A DNA stretch of 64,000 nt from Aliikangiella marina (lineage in GTDB: Bacteria > Pseudomonadota > Gammaproteobacteria > Enterobacterales > Kangiellaceae), in NCBI RefSeq assembly GCF_007004765.1, contig NZ_VIKR01000006.1, positions 62,001 to 126,000 on the forward strand, in the 5' to 3' direction. Shown here one piece after another: positions 8,360-17,734 of this stretch. The notes beneath the pieces were generated by a model. It had not been told where the DNA came from. It made no database searches and saw nothing but the letters and a program-made list of their open reading frames with translations. Both the position numbers and the translations under genes were made by a program. The stretch's first letter is position 1; each line of letters opens with the position of its first letter.

Positions 8360-8580
8360 AGTGTTTCTTCAGTTGGTTGTTCAACTTCAATAACCGGCTC
8401 TTTTTTGGCTGTTTTTGACAGCTTTTTCATACTTTCTAAGTAGTAGCCGATTTCTGCTTCTGCTGAACGTCTGCTTGGAAAAGGTCCCATATCTAAACCT
8501 TCTCTAGTCGCAAAATACCATCCCATTGGTCTGTAGAATACGCGGTCGCTTTTGACCGAATCCATTTGATATTGTGACAT
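8344..8580 (-). CDS. Small conserved protein, DUF6316-like
   Basis: A 78-residue cytosolic protein with the central motif GWYFATREGLDMGPFPSRRSA followed by an acidic helix. From memory this resembles the DUF6316 family of small gammaproteobacterial proteins of unknown function. The C-terminal 25 residues are low-complexity and charged. AAAGGA lies two bases before the ATG, which is short but usable. It sits alone between the cystathionine lyase gene and the flhB-like gene. No function can be given. Confidence 0.7.
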   Translation of the reverse strand: MSQYQMDSVKSDRVFYRPMGWYFATREGLDMGPFPSRRSAEAEIGYYLESMKKLSKTAKKEPVIEVEQPTEETLRKAG

Positions 8581-8816
8581 GATCCTTTAATCCCGATTTT
8601 AATTGTATCTGGCTTCCGTAAGTCCCAGGTTGAGATTTTATCTCTTGGTGCCATGCAATGCTAGAGGAGATCCGCTAATTGGTTTGTGAGATATTGTCCA
8701 TTGTTGAGATACTACTATTATGAAAAGCTTTATAAAACAATAACCTATGTGTAGTGTGACGCTAATGTGAAAGTTCCTACTTTTGAGATAAACGGTCGAA
8801 AAATGCGAATCAAGTC

Positions 8817-9164
8817 TCAGTCAAGTTTCGTGGATTCTGGGGCATCCAAACTCAGCGTTAACTCGGCATCAGGAGTCTTAGGTGCCTTTTGGTAATCCGG
8901 GTGTTTGCCTTGTAAAAAATAAGCAAAAGCGATAATTTTTGCGACAGCAAGATAGAGGTTCTCAGGAATTTCGTCGCCTAACTCCAAACGGCTCAAAACT
9001 TCAATTAAGGTGGGGTCATTATGAATGTGAACATCATTCGCCTCTGCCGCTGCAATGATTTCTTTAGCGAGCTCTCCGCTGCCTTTTGCAACGATGGTCG
9101 GCGCGTTTTCGCCATCGTATTTCAGGGCGGCAGCTTTAGCCGGCGGTATGGGTTTCTCACTCAT
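8817..9164 (-). CDS. FlhB C-terminal-domain-like protein (export switch homologue)
   Basis: A 115-residue protein matching only the cytosolic tail of the flagellar/type III export switch FlhB/YscU. Motifs are AALKYDGENAPTIVAKG (about 11-27), the AKEIIAAAEANDVHIHNDP region and LGDEIPENLYLAVAKIIAFAY. Full FlhB has four membrane helices and a self-cleaving NPTH site; both are missing, and the protein starts roughly where the post-cleavage fragment would. Its start codon overlaps the stop of the upstream FliK-like gene by four bases (ATGA), so the two are translationally coupled. In full-length FlhB this tail takes part in substrate-specificity switching with FliK. Confidence 0.88.
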   Translation of the reverse strand: MSEKPIPPAKAAALKYDGENAPTIVAKGSGELAKEIIAAAEANDVHIHNDPTLIEVLSRLELGDEIPENLYLAVAKIIAFAYFLQGKHPDYQKAPKTPDAELTLSLDAPESTKLD

Positions 9165-11122
9165 ATTTTCAGGTTAACCTTGTGTTCATCGTCAGGCAGC
9201 AGTTCCTCAGGTACATGCCCTTGAGACCCATTAATTTGGTCAATGTCAACGCCTGATGCGAGCAAGCTATCCTTGAGAACATCAATGTTTTCAGTGAGTA
9301 ATTCCGCAGTGCTAGGATTTTCGGCGAAAAAGTGAGTCGATATCCTGTCTCCTTGCATGGTCACACGAGCAAACATCGGGCCCATGGGCTCGAGGTCAAA
9401 GCGAATAGTGATGTTCCAGGTTTTTTTGACTTCTTCTTCGGGGTTGCTGGTCGATTCAAAAAGGATTTCGAAAGCGTCAATTTGACCCCCTTTTTGGAGC
9501 GGAAGCTCAAGAAATAGCTGCTGAATATTGGGAACGTCATTTTTTAAACTGACCAGTTGATTTGTCTCTATTCGAGAGAGCAGTGAATTCGCATCGCGAA
9601 TCAACTCCGAGACAAGTGCTCTTTGGGTCTCTAGCAATTTCGCACCAGCTGATATTGGCGAGTTTTTACCGCGAAGGTTGATAAGGTTTAACCAGGGGAA
9701 ATTTTGGAGCAAACGGCTGGAAAATGCTTTTTGACTTTGCTGGCTGACAACTTCACTGTTATGTTGAAGCGTCGCCTTGGGGTCGTTACTCGCTCCCGCC
9801 AAGAGCAATTCAGGCGGCAAAAGTATCTTTTGAAAAGCACTGTTTTTTGCTAAGTGACCGATTGCTTGATTTAAGTTGAGTGGCTGTTGCGCGTTTTGAT
9901 TTAAAAACTTTTTGACGTTTGTTAACTGTTCAAGTAATTGAAGTGCCACAGATTTAAGGTCTTGCGCGATTAATCGACTGTTTCCCTGTTCGGCATTTTG
10001 AGCAGCTTGATTGAAACGGTTTTGTGCGTCTTGAGAAAGCCTTCCCGCCGCCGCAGTATTACTCTCAGGCGTTGTTCTGGTCGCAGTTTGTGGAGGCTTT
10101 TGGTCAAGCAAAACACCTTGCATGTTAGCTCGGGGCGACTGTCTTTCAGCGGAAGCGATGAAATTTGACTGGGCAAGTTTATTTTCCAATAACACGCCGC
10201 TATTTAGAATTCTGTTTGACACACTTTTTCCAGTTGGTGCCATTTCTAAGGCCGACTTAAGTGTTTCGCCAGTAAGAATTAATTGGCCTATTTGTCGACC
10301 AGGCGAGCCTTTGGGCAAATACTTAAGAAGGCTTCTAGCGAGCTCAAGAATTGCAGCGTTATCCAACTTGAACGAATTATTTGAAACGCCAGACTGCGAC
10401 GGTGTTGTCATTGATTGAATGAGTTTTTGATTGTTTTTTAAGAGGTTATCAATAGGCATTGAAATGCTTTGCTGGGTGAGTGGCCGGTTTTGTAAGAACG
10501 CTCGAGCCAGCTGAGCTATTTGGCTTTTGTCAGTGAGTTGAGTCGTCGCGCTTGATTTCGCTGTCGAAGTTGATGCGCCAAGCGAATTAACTGTCCCCGG
10601 TTGAGGTGCCGAACTCGCTCCTGATAAACCCTCTGATTTATTCTGAGTGGTTTGAAAAGCTGCCAATTGATTTGCAAATCCAATGACTTGTGGACTGATG
10701 AGGTTAGCTTGGTTAAAAACGAGTTGGATACTGCCTGGAAGTGCATTGGCAAGCGGAATTTCGCCTCGCTTGAGTGCTGTGAGTGTCGCTTGTGGAATCG
10801 CAGATAAACTTTGATTGGCACTGGCTAAATTTATCATGACTTTCCCGCGAATAGGGTTTAGTAAAAGTTGCGGTTTTTCGAGGTTTACATTGGCTAGCGA
10901 TTCCGCGCCTTTAATGGGGAGTTTGAATGTCCAATTTTTCCCCAGAAGTTTGCTCTCTAATTGAATGCCTTGACTGTCAGAAAGTAAGATTTTTTCGAGC
11001 AATAACGGGCGGTTAGCGTATTTCTCAATGAGCGCTAACAGTTTAGGATCAATGGAGCGCAGTTGTTTGTGAAGTGGATCACTGTCTACTCGGGGGATCT
11101 GCACAAATTTGTCCTGTATCAA
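9161..11122 (-). CDS. FliK-like flagellar hook-length control family protein
   Basis: A 653-residue protein with a long low-complexity Gln/Asn/Ser/Ala-rich N-terminal and middle region and a FliK C-terminal (Flg_hook) domain at about 535-625. Visible there are LFLELPLQKGGQIDAFEILF and, downstream, the strands of RFDLEPMGPMFARVTMQGD. The start is TTG, the first available codon after an in-frame stop, with no strong ribosome site. It is translationally coupled to the FlhB-tail gene. No hook, rod or filament gene is near; the position just upstream of and divergent from ccmA is one I recall from pseudomonads. It may be the true hook-length ruler or a paralogue. Confidence 0.8.
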   Translation of the reverse strand: MIQDKFVQIPRVDSDPLHKQLRSIDPKLLALIEKYANRPLLLEKILLSDSQGIQLESKLLGKNWTFKLPIKGAESLANVNLEKPQLLLNPIRGKVMINLASANQSLSAIPQATLTALKRGEIPLANALPGSIQLVFNQANLISPQVIGFANQLAAFQTTQNKSEGLSGASSAPQPGTVNSLGASTSTAKSSATTQLTDKSQIAQLARAFLQNRPLTQQSISMPIDNLLKNNQKLIQSMTTPSQSGVSNNSFKLDNAAILELARSLLKYLPKGSPGRQIGQLILTGETLKSALEMAPTGKSVSNRILNSGVLLENKLAQSNFIASAERQSPRANMQGVLLDQKPPQTATRTTPESNTAAAGRLSQDAQNRFNQAAQNAEQGNSRLIAQDLKSVALQLLEQLTNVKKFLNQNAQQPLNLNQAIGHLAKNSAFQKILLPPELLLAGASNDPKATLQHNSEVVSQQSQKAFSSRLLQNFPWLNLINLRGKNSPISAGAKLLETQRALVSELIRDANSLLSRIETNQLVSLKNDVPNIQQLFLELPLQKGGQIDAFEILFESTSNPEEEVKKTWNITIRFDLEPMGPMFARVTMQGDRISTHFFAENPSTAELLTENIDVLKDSLLASGVDIDQINGSQGHVPEELLPDDEHKVNLKI

Positions 11123-11211
11123 TGGTAATAACTAAGTCTTTGATATAGTATAGCCGCTGAATTAAGGTACCGGTTTATAGCGCTCTTGGGTACCATTCCT
11201 AAGGAGTCGAT

Positions 11212-11856
11212 GTGGCCGTTTATAACGCCGACCATAAATCTAAAAATACCATTAAAATTAGCGACTTAACAGTAAGTCGTGGCGATATCCCCATTTTCGA
11301 CCCGGTAAACCTTCAACTGTCGAGCGGCGACAGCATTCAAATTCGAGGGGTAAACGGTGCCGGTAAAACCACCTTGTTACGTGCAATCTGCGGATTGTGC
11401 AACTCTCACGAAGGGATTGTCGAATGGAACGAGCGTTCTATTTTCGACCACGAAAGCGATTTTTATGAAAACTTGCTCTATTTGGGTCACTCATTGGGCT
11501 TGAAGCCGAAATTAACCGCTGAGCAAAATCTTAATTTCTACCGAAATTTACGATTCTCTACTGATAAATCGTTAGTGCGCCAAGCGTTGGAGCAAACGGG
11601 TATCGGCGGGTATTATGACGAGTTTGTCGCACGTATGTCTGCTGGGCAAAAAAGGCGCGTGGCTTTGGCTAGAGTGATTACTGAACCGGTTCCTCTATGG
11701 ATTCTTGATGAACCGATGGTCGCGCTTGATATTCACGGTCAAGCTTGGCTGGAACAGGTGTGCAATAATCATTTAGAGCGCGGCGGAATATTACTGGTGA
11801 CTTCTCATCAGCCAATTTCAGGGATCAACGGACTCAGGGAGCTTCAGTTAACATGA
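11212..11856 (+). CDS. ccmA: Heme exporter ATP-binding protein CcmA
   Basis: A 214-residue ABC ATPase of cytochrome c maturation System I. It powers release of heme-loaded CcmE from the CcmABCD complex at the inner membrane. Walker A is GVNGAGKTT (about 46-54), the signature is MSAGQKRR, and Walker B is LWILDEPM followed by the switch His in VTSHQP. The start is GTG, five bases after AAGGAG; an overlapping ATG at 11210 is out of frame. It is the first gene of a tightly packed ccmABCDEFGHI cluster and overlaps ccmB by four bases. Confidence 0.97.
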   Translation: MAVYNADHKSKNTIKISDLTVSRGDIPIFDPVNLQLSSGDSIQIRGVNGAGKTTLLRAICGLCNSHEGIVEWNERSIFDHESDFYENLLYLGHSLGLKPKLTAEQNLNFYRNLRFSTDKSLVRQALEQTGIGGYYDEFVARMSAGQKRRVALARVITEPVPLWILDEPMVALDIHGQAWLEQVCNNHLERGGILLVTSHQPISGINGLRELQLT

Positions 11857-12518
11857 AGAAGATAGGGAGTCTAGTTAGTCGAGAGTTGTCGGTTGTTTTC
11901 AGAAGCCAGTCAGAATTCATTTATCCGGTCGCCTTTTTTGTTATGGTGACCACGATGTTCCCTTTGGCCGTATCGCCAGAGCCCACTCAGCTGGCATTTA
12001 TTGCGCCTGGCGTTATTTGGGTTGCATCGCTCCTCAGCCTCCTGCTATCGCTGCATGCGTTTTATCAAGCCGATTTTGATGATGGCAGCCTGGAGCAATT
12101 GTTGCTGAGCGGTGTTTCTGGTTATTCTATTGTATTATCTAAGGTTGTGGCTAATTGGATAGTGACAGGCCTCCCACTGGTGCTGGTCGCGCCAGTAATT
12201 GGCATACTGTTAAACCTTGATACTCACGCCAATTTGGTCGCGATGTTAGCTTTACTCTTGGGAACGCCAAGTTTATGTTTTATTGGTGCGATAGGAATGA
12301 GTTTAACCCTAGGGTTGCGAAACGGAGGCGTTTTACTGACCTTGTTGGTTTTGCCTTTATTTATACCGATTTTAATTTTTGGCGCTGCAACGGTTGAAGC
12401 CGCGTCGATGGGCAGACCTTATATTGGTCAAGTAGCAGTTTTGGCTGCGGCTTTGATATTAAGTGGTTTTTTCGCTCCATTTGCAGCTTCGGCTGCAATG
12501 AAGATTTCAATTGATTGA
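11853..12518 (+). CDS. ccmB: Heme exporter membrane protein CcmB
   Basis: A 221-residue protein with about six membrane segments, the permease partner of CcmA in the CcmABCD complex. The N-terminal SLVSRELSVVFRSQSEFIYP and the FFVMVTTMFPLA segment are typical. Length equals that of E. coli CcmB. Its ATG overlaps the ccmA stop (ATGA), giving translational coupling. It ends 16 bases before ccmC. Confidence 0.96.
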   Translation: MKKIGSLVSRELSVVFRSQSEFIYPVAFFVMVTTMFPLAVSPEPTQLAFIAPGVIWVASLLSLLLSLHAFYQADFDDGSLEQLLLSGVSGYSIVLSKVVANWIVTGLPLVLVAPVIGILLNLDTHANLVAMLALLLGTPSLCFIGAIGMSLTLGLRNGGVLLTLLVLPLFIPILIFGAATVEAASMGRPYIGQVAVLAAALILSGFFAPFAASAAMKISID

Positions 12519-12534
12519 GGAAGTGCTTTAGTTT

Positions 12535-13311
12535 ATGTGGACTTGGTTTTATCAATTAGCGTCTCCTAAGTGGTTTTATGAGATCTCTAGAAAGTTACTT
12601 CCATGGTTTACTGGAACGACTTTGATTCTGTTTTTAGCAGGGCTAACTCTCGGCTTGTTATTTTCGCCAGCGGATTACCAGCAAGGGAATACTGTGCGAA
12701 TAATGTATATTCACGTTCCAGCGGCTTACCTCTCAATGATGGTTTACGTAATTATGGCTGTGGCTGGCGCGATTGGTCTTGTGTGGAAAATTAAAGTCGC
12801 GCATATTGTTTCGGTCAGTTGCGCACCAGTGGGAGCAATGTTTACGGCACTCGCATTGTTAACTGGGGCCATATGGGGAAAGCCAACCTGGGGAACTTAT
12901 TGGGTTTGGGATGCTCGTCTTACATCCGAGCTGATCCTTCTGTTTCTTTATCTGGGCTTTATGGCTTTGCACAGTGCTTTCGATGATAAGAAGTCGGCTG
13001 ACAAAGCATCAGCGGTGTTAGCGATCGTTGGCGTAGTGAATATTCCGATTATTCATTTTTCAGTAGAGTGGTGGAATACCCTTCACCAAGGGGCTTCTCT
13101 GAGTAAATTTGAGAAACCATCAATAGAAGCAGCCATGCTTTATCCGTTACTGATTATGATTTTTGCGTTTAAGTTTTATTTTTTCACCGTGTTAATGCAT
13201 CGCGTGCGAACAGAAATTCTTTTACGCGAGAAACAAGCCAAGTGGGTAAAAGCCATGATTACTGGCGAAACGGCTTACTCGGCTAGCGAAAATACAACGG
13301 AGGCTAAGTAA
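12535..13311 (+). CDS. ccmC: Heme-handling membrane protein CcmC
   Basis: A 258-residue six-helix membrane protein that loads heme onto CcmE. The tryptophan-rich WWD motif is visible as GKPTWGTYWVWDARLTSEL (about 121-139), with axial-ligand His candidates in YIHVPAAYLS (about 60) and HFSVEWWNTLHQG (about 170-182). Length is normal for the family. It is cotranscribed with ccmB and ccmD. Confidence 0.97.
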   Translation: MWTWFYQLASPKWFYEISRKLLPWFTGTTLILFLAGLTLGLLFSPADYQQGNTVRIMYIHVPAAYLSMMVYVIMAVAGAIGLVWKIKVAHIVSVSCAPVGAMFTALALLTGAIWGKPTWGTYWVWDARLTSELILLFLYLGFMALHSAFDDKKSADKASAVLAIVGVVNIPIIHFSVEWWNTLHQGASLSKFEKPSIEAAMLYPLLIMIFAFKFYFFTVLMHRVRTEILLREKQAKWVKAMITGETAYSASENTTEAK

Positions 13312-13315
13312 TCAC

Positions 13316-13558
13316 ATGTTTTTTGATTCATTCGCTGATTTTATACATATGGGCGGACATGCTGTTTTTGTATGGTCTTGTTATGGAATTGTCTTAGTTT
13401 CTTTAGTGGTGACTTACGTGTTTTCAGTGCGTGGTGTTGATCGCTCAAAGAAAATGCTTGATGGTTATTACAGGAGAACGGCTCGCAGAGACGGGGAAAA
13501 TGGTGAAAACGCGTTTTCAAATCCTAACGTCTCAACCTCTCGTTCTACCGAAGAGTAA
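13316..13558 (+). CDS. ccmD: CcmD small membrane subunit
   Basis: An 80-residue protein with one membrane helix (about 15-38) after a short periplasmic start FADFIHMGGHAVFVWSCYG, then a basic cytosolic region with RSKKMLDGYYRRTARR. CcmD holds CcmE in the CcmABC complex. It is four bases after ccmC. The C-terminal 20 residues are low-complexity and probably unstructured. Confidence 0.93.
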   Translation: MFFDSFADFIHMGGHAVFVWSCYGIVLVSLVVTYVFSVRGVDRSKKMLDGYYRRTARRDGENGENAFSNPNVSTSRSTEE

Positions 13559-13593
13559 ATTTAGGTTAAAGGTTAGGTTAAAGGTAAGTAGTT

Positions 13594-14055
13594 ATGGCGA
13601 TGAAGCCTCACAGAAAGAAAAAGTTATTGGCGATTGTTGGTGGTGTTTTAGCTTTATCAGTGGCAGTCGGTTTAATATTGTATGCCAGTGGTCAAAAAAT
13701 GAATTTGTTTTACACGCCGTCAGAAATTGCCCAAGGTAAAGCACCGCTAGATCAAATTATTCGAGTTGGTGGGCTGGTTAAAATGGGCACGGTAGAACAC
13801 GTCGATAGGGACGATTCAGTATTAGAGACCCGATTTGTTGTTACTGACAAAGCGATGGACATTAATGTGACATTTGATCGAGTGTTGCCTGATTTGTTTC
13901 GTGAAGGTCAAGGTGTTGTTGCATTAGGGCGAATTGACGAGCAAGGTGTTTTTGTTGCAACTGAAGTCCTCGCGAAACACGACGAAGAATACAAAGCCCC
14001 TGAGGTGTTAGATGCGTTAGAGCGCGCTGGCCACCCAGTTAAGAAAGACGATTAA
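13594..14055 (+). CDS. ccmE: Periplasmic heme chaperone CcmE
   Basis: A 153-residue protein with a basic N-terminus (HRKKKLLAIVGG), one membrane anchor (about 10-31) and a periplasmic beta-barrel. The covalent heme-binding histidine is H129 in LAKHDEEY, with the conserved Tyr at 133. It receives heme from CcmC and passes it to CcmF. The 35-base gap before it contains a short duplicated AGGTTAAAGGTTAGG-like tract. Confidence 0.97.
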   Translation: MAMKPHRKKKLLAIVGGVLALSVAVGLILYASGQKMNLFYTPSEIAQGKAPLDQIIRVGGLVKMGTVEHVDRDDSVLETRFVVTDKAMDINVTFDRVLPDLFREGQGVVALGRIDEQGVFVATEVLAKHDEEYKAPEVLDALERAGHPVKKDD

Positions 14056-14068
14056 GAGACGATAAGCT

Positions 14069-16081
14069 ATGCATGCAGAACTCGGACAGTATCTGATTAT
14101 TCTGGCATTTTTTATGTGCATGTCATTGGCTATTTTTCCAATGATTGGCAGCTTTACTAAAAATGCCGTACTCATTCACTCAGCAAGACCCTTAACCTAT
14201 TTGATTTTTACGAGTTTGCTTGGTGCGTTTTTATGTCTCGAGTATTCTTTTTTAATTGACGATTTTAGTGTTTCATATGTCGCCTCACATTCAAACTCTT
14301 TGTTGCCAACTATTTATAAAATTACAGCCGTGTGGGGAGGACATGAAGGTTCTTTTCTTCTCTGGGTATTGACCCTGGCAGGCTGGATGCTCTTTGTTGC
14401 TTTGCGAACACAACACTTCCCATTAATTCGATATTGTCGGATTTTGTCGGTACTAGGTTTTATATGTCTTGGCTTCGTGTCATTCATGTTGTTCACTTCA
14501 AATCCTTTTGAAAGAACCCTACCTTTTGTCCCAATTGACGGCTCAGATCTTAACCCGCTATTACAAGATTTAGCGATGATCATTCATCCGCCTATGCTGT
14601 ATATGGGATATGTTGGTTTTGCGGTTGCTTTTGCATTTGCAATCGCCGCCTTAATCGAAGGAAAATGGGATGCGGCTTGGGCAAGAAGAACCAGACCTTG
14701 GGCGATTGCTGCTTGGGTTTGTCTTACTATCGGCATGATGCTCGGCAGTTGGTGGGCATATTATGAACTAGGCTGGGGAGGTTGGTGGTTTTGGGATCCA
14801 TCAGAAAACGCCTCTTTTATGCCATGGATTGCGGGAACCGCGCTCATTCACTCATTAGCCGTTACCGATAAACGAGATTCGTTTAAAGGTTGGACATTAG
14901 CACTGTCTTTGGTGACTTTCTCACTGTGTTTGTTCGGTACGTTTTTAATTCGTTCCGGTGTCATCACATCAGTCCACGCCTTCAGTAACGACCCGGAGCG
15001 TGGGGTATTTATCCTCATGTTTTTATTGGTGATAGTCGGCGCGTCAATCTTACTTTTTATCACTAGAGCTGGCGGAATTACCAAGAAAGTAAACTTTGAT
15101 TTTTATTCGAAAGATATGTTTTTACTGCTAAACAATATCCTTTTGATTTCTGCTACCTTCGTTGTCTTTTTCGGCACTATCTATCCAATGATTGCCGAAG
15201 CATTTGGTCGCAAACTTTCAGTAGGTGCACCTTGGTTTAATGCGATTTTCCCTTGGCCAATGTTTATGCTGTTTGTCTTATTAGGGATCGGACCTTTACT
15301 TAACTGGAAGAGACATGACTTTTCAAAGCTTATTCCGGTTTTAGTAAAAATCGCCATTGTTGCTTTGGTCCTATCGCTGATTGCAACTTTCTCCCTCGGT
15401 GAATTTTATCTATGGGTGTTATCTGGTTTGTTTTTGTCATTTTGGATCGCTGGTTCGAGTATGTTTTTCTTATCTCATACAACACGACATGCGAACTGGC
15501 AAAGCAAGCTAAGCAAGTTATCAAACGCTAATTTAGGAATGGTTATCGCACACCTAGGTGTCGCAGTAACGCTCATAGGCATTATTATCTCCAGTCTACA
15601 CAGTGTCGAAAAAGATCTTCGAGTAGGTGTCGGGCAGACTGTTGAGGTGGGCGGTTATGAATTTAGAATGCTCAAGTCAGAATACATCAAAGGGCAAAAC
15701 TACGAGGCGTCTCGGGTGAGTTTTATGGTGTCTGAAAATGGCGATGAGATTACCGTCCTTGCTCCTGAAAAACGATACTATTTGGCGGGTAAACAAATCA
15801 TGACTGAGGCTTCAATTGATCCTGGATTAACCCGAGATATTTACGTCTCGCTTGGCGAAGCTCTCGACGACAAACAACAAGTCTGGGCTGTCAGAATTTA
15901 CGTTAAACCGTTTATTCGATGGATTTGGATGGGCGCGATCTTTATGGGAATCGGTGGAATTATTGCGGCACTGGATCGTCGTTTCCGCCAGTTACCTAAA
16001 ACGGCACATGATTCGCATAAAACGCCCGATAAAGAGACGACTCAAGACCCGATAGGTACAACCGTTGGAGAATCTGCGTGA
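14069..16081 (+). CDS. ccmF: Cytochrome c heme lyase subunit CcmF
   Basis: A 670-residue membrane protein with about 15 helices, the core of the heme ligation complex CcmFGHI. The WWD domain is visible as ELGWGGWWFWDPSENASFMPW (split at about residues 233-253), and conserved His residues occur in the WGGHEGSFLLW segment (about 88-98) and in IIHPPMLYMGY. The C-terminal periplasmic region is 100 residues or so before the last helix. Its stop overlaps the GTG start of ccmG. Confidence 0.97.
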   Translation: MHAELGQYLIILAFFMCMSLAIFPMIGSFTKNAVLIHSARPLTYLIFTSLLGAFLCLEYSFLIDDFSVSYVASHSNSLLPTIYKITAVWGGHEGSFLLWVLTLAGWMLFVALRTQHFPLIRYCRILSVLGFICLGFVSFMLFTSNPFERTLPFVPIDGSDLNPLLQDLAMIIHPPMLYMGYVGFAVAFAFAIAALIEGKWDAAWARRTRPWAIAAWVCLTIGMMLGSWWAYYELGWGGWWFWDPSENASFMPWIAGTALIHSLAVTDKRDSFKGWTLALSLVTFSLCLFGTFLIRSGVITSVHAFSNDPERGVFILMFLLVIVGASILLFITRAGGITKKVNFDFYSKDMFLLLNNILLISATFVVFFGTIYPMIAEAFGRKLSVGAPWFNAIFPWPMFMLFVLLGIGPLLNWKRHDFSKLIPVLVKIAIVALVLSLIATFSLGEFYLWVLSGLFLSFWIAGSSMFFLSHTTRHANWQSKLSKLSNANLGMVIAHLGVAVTLIGIIISSLHSVEKDLRVGVGQTVEVGGYEFRMLKSEYIKGQNYEASRVSFMVSENGDEITVLAPEKRYYLAGKQIMTEASIDPGLTRDIYVSLGEALDDKQQVWAVRIYVKPFIRWIWMGAIFMGIGGIIAALDRRFRQLPKTAHDSHKTPDKETTQDPIGTTVGESA

Positions 16082-16626
16082 GTGATAAAGTGAATCCATT
16101 AAAGGGCATTTCGGTTGTCTTAGTTTTTGCTGGATTTATGTGGTTTTTGTGGTGGTCGCTGAGTAATACCTCAAGTGAGTTACCCTCGCAGCTTATCGAT
16201 AGACCTGTACCACAGTTTAGTGTTAGTGAGTTGCTTGATGAAAATAAACAACACACGCCAGATTTATTTAAGGAAAAAATATCATTGTTGAATGTCTTCG
16301 CCAGTTGGTGTCCAGCTTGCTATGACGAGCATCCGTATTGGGACATTTATGCGCAGCGCGATGATCTACAAATCGTCGGCTTAAACTATAAAGACAAAAA
16401 AGATAAAGCGTTATATTTTCTCGAGACTCAAGGTAACCCCTATGAGCACATCCTTTTCGATTCTAGTGGCAGGTTAGGTATTGAGTTTGGTGTTTATGGC
16501 GCACCTGAAACGTTTTTGATAGGACCCAACGGTAAGGTGCGTTACCGTCATGTTGGCGTTGTCACTCCAGCGGTTTTTGAAGAGAAGTTTGAGCCACTAA
16601 TCAGCCAAATTAAGCAAGGGTTTTAA
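16078..16626 (+). CDS. ccmG: Thioredoxin-like CcmG/DsbE
   Basis: A 182-residue membrane-anchored periplasmic thioredoxin that keeps apocytochrome cysteines reduced for heme attachment. It has an anchor at about 10-28 and active site WCPAC with Cys78 and Cys81. The cis-Pro segment GAPETFLIG and the GLNYKDK insert are family-typical. Many CcmG proteins have WCPTC or WCVPC, so Ala here is a minor variation. The start is GTG, overlapping the ccmF stop codon. Confidence 0.96.
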   Translation: MSDKVNPLKGISVVLVFAGFMWFLWWSLSNTSSELPSQLIDRPVPQFSVSELLDENKQHTPDLFKEKISLLNVFASWCPACYDEHPYWDIYAQRDDLQIVGLNYKDKKDKALYFLETQGNPYEHILFDSSGRLGIEFGVYGAPETFLIGPNGKVRYRHVGVVTPAVFEEKFEPLISQIKQGF

Positions 16627-17025
16627 ATGAAATTTTTCACATTTATCTTTGTTAGTTTTTTCTCATTGATTGCAACAGCAAATGTTGCGATTTTTAAATT
16701 TGAGAATGAACTTCAAGAGAAGCGATTCAAAGTTTTGGTGGCTGAGCTACGTTGTCCTACCTGTCAAAACCAAAATCTCGCAGACTCAAACTCTATGGTC
16801 GCTGAAGATCTTAAACAGATCGTTTATGAGCAAATTATTGCCGGTAAAACAGACGAGCAAATTCTTAGTTTTATGAAACAACGTTATGGTGAGTTCATTT
16901 TGTATGAGCCTGAGATCCAATCAAATATTATTTTGTGGGTAGGGCCATTCATCTTTTTAGTCTTAGCATTAACAGGATTTTTAATCTGGTATAAAAACAA
17001 TAAAGTAGAGTCGAGTGATGACTAG
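16627..17025 (+). CDS. ccmH: CcmH (CycL-type) cytochrome c maturation protein
   Basis: A 132-residue protein with a signal peptide or anchor (about 1-20), a three-helix periplasmic domain carrying LRCPTCQNQN with Cys43 and Cys46, and a second membrane helix at about 103-125. It works with CcmG on the apocytochrome CXXCH motif. Its ATG directly follows the ccmG stop. It corresponds to the N-terminal half of the fused E. coli CcmH. Confidence 0.96.
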   Translation: MKFFTFIFVSFFSLIATANVAIFKFENELQEKRFKVLVAELRCPTCQNQNLADSNSMVAEDLKQIVYEQIIAGKTDEQILSFMKQRYGEFILYEPEIQSNIILWVGPFIFLVLALTGFLIWYKNNKVESSDD

Positions 17026-17734
17026 TTTAATTATTTCAATCCTGCTAATTTCTGTATTTGCAGCGGGCTTTATTTTTTACTACACAATGCGTCGGCCTGC
17101 TAAGGAAGACTTTTCTAGCGATGGCTTAAAGTTAGACTCTCAGTACCAATTATTGTTGCCATTAATTGCGATTGTGTTTGCCGCTTTGACCTACTACCTT
17201 TGGCCAACGCTCGATAAACAAATGGATTGGGAAAAGGTCAAATTAGAAAGTGAAACGCTCAAGCTATCGGGCGATCCGCGACAAGTCAATATGTCGATGC
17301 AAGACTTCATTCTTAGTTTACGCACCCAAGCGTTTGAAAATCCTAAAAGGGGGGATTTGTGGTTTGAACTTGGTGGTGCTTACCTCCGTTTAAATATGGA
17401 AGACGCAGCGTTAGCGAGTTGGCAAAGAGCAATTCAAATTGAAGAAAACCCTGATTGGATGGTTGCAAAGGCGCAAATCTTGGGTGCCAAGTCGGAAGCA
17501 GAGTCACGACAAAAAGCCATTAAACTCTTGCAACGGGCATTAGCCAAAGCGCCGTCTCATCAAGGTGCGCTTTTAACGCTCGGATTTACCTACCTCAGAG
17601 GTCAACAGTACGAAGGCGCAATTGCTGTTTGGGAAAGGTTTCGTGATCTTCCTGGGTTGTCTCAAAGGTCAAAACAATTCATTCAGCAACAAATCAATCA
17701 AGCGAAAGCGCTCGTGGCTAATCGAGCCCAATAA
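17015..17734 (+). CDS. ccmI: CcmI (CycH-type) TPR protein
   Basis: A 239-residue protein with two membrane helices (about 4-25 and 47-66) followed by tetratricopeptide repeats (about 105-235), e.g. GDLWFELGGAYLRLNMEDAALASW. It presents apocytochrome c to the ligase. It equals the C-terminal half of E. coli CcmH. GTG at 17015 and ATG at 17018 are both possible starts and overlap the end of ccmH. It is the last gene of the cluster. The short TPR region suggests the shorter, CcmI-1-plus-minimal-TPR version. Confidence 0.94.
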   Translation: MMTSLIISILLISVFAAGFIFYYTMRRPAKEDFSSDGLKLDSQYQLLLPLIAIVFAALTYYLWPTLDKQMDWEKVKLESETLKLSGDPRQVNMSMQDFILSLRTQAFENPKRGDLWFELGGAYLRLNMEDAALASWQRAIQIEENPDWMVAKAQILGAKSEAESRQKAIKLLQRALAKAPSHQGALLTLGFTYLRGQQYEGAIAVWERFRDLPGLSQRSKQFIQQQINQAKALVANRAQ

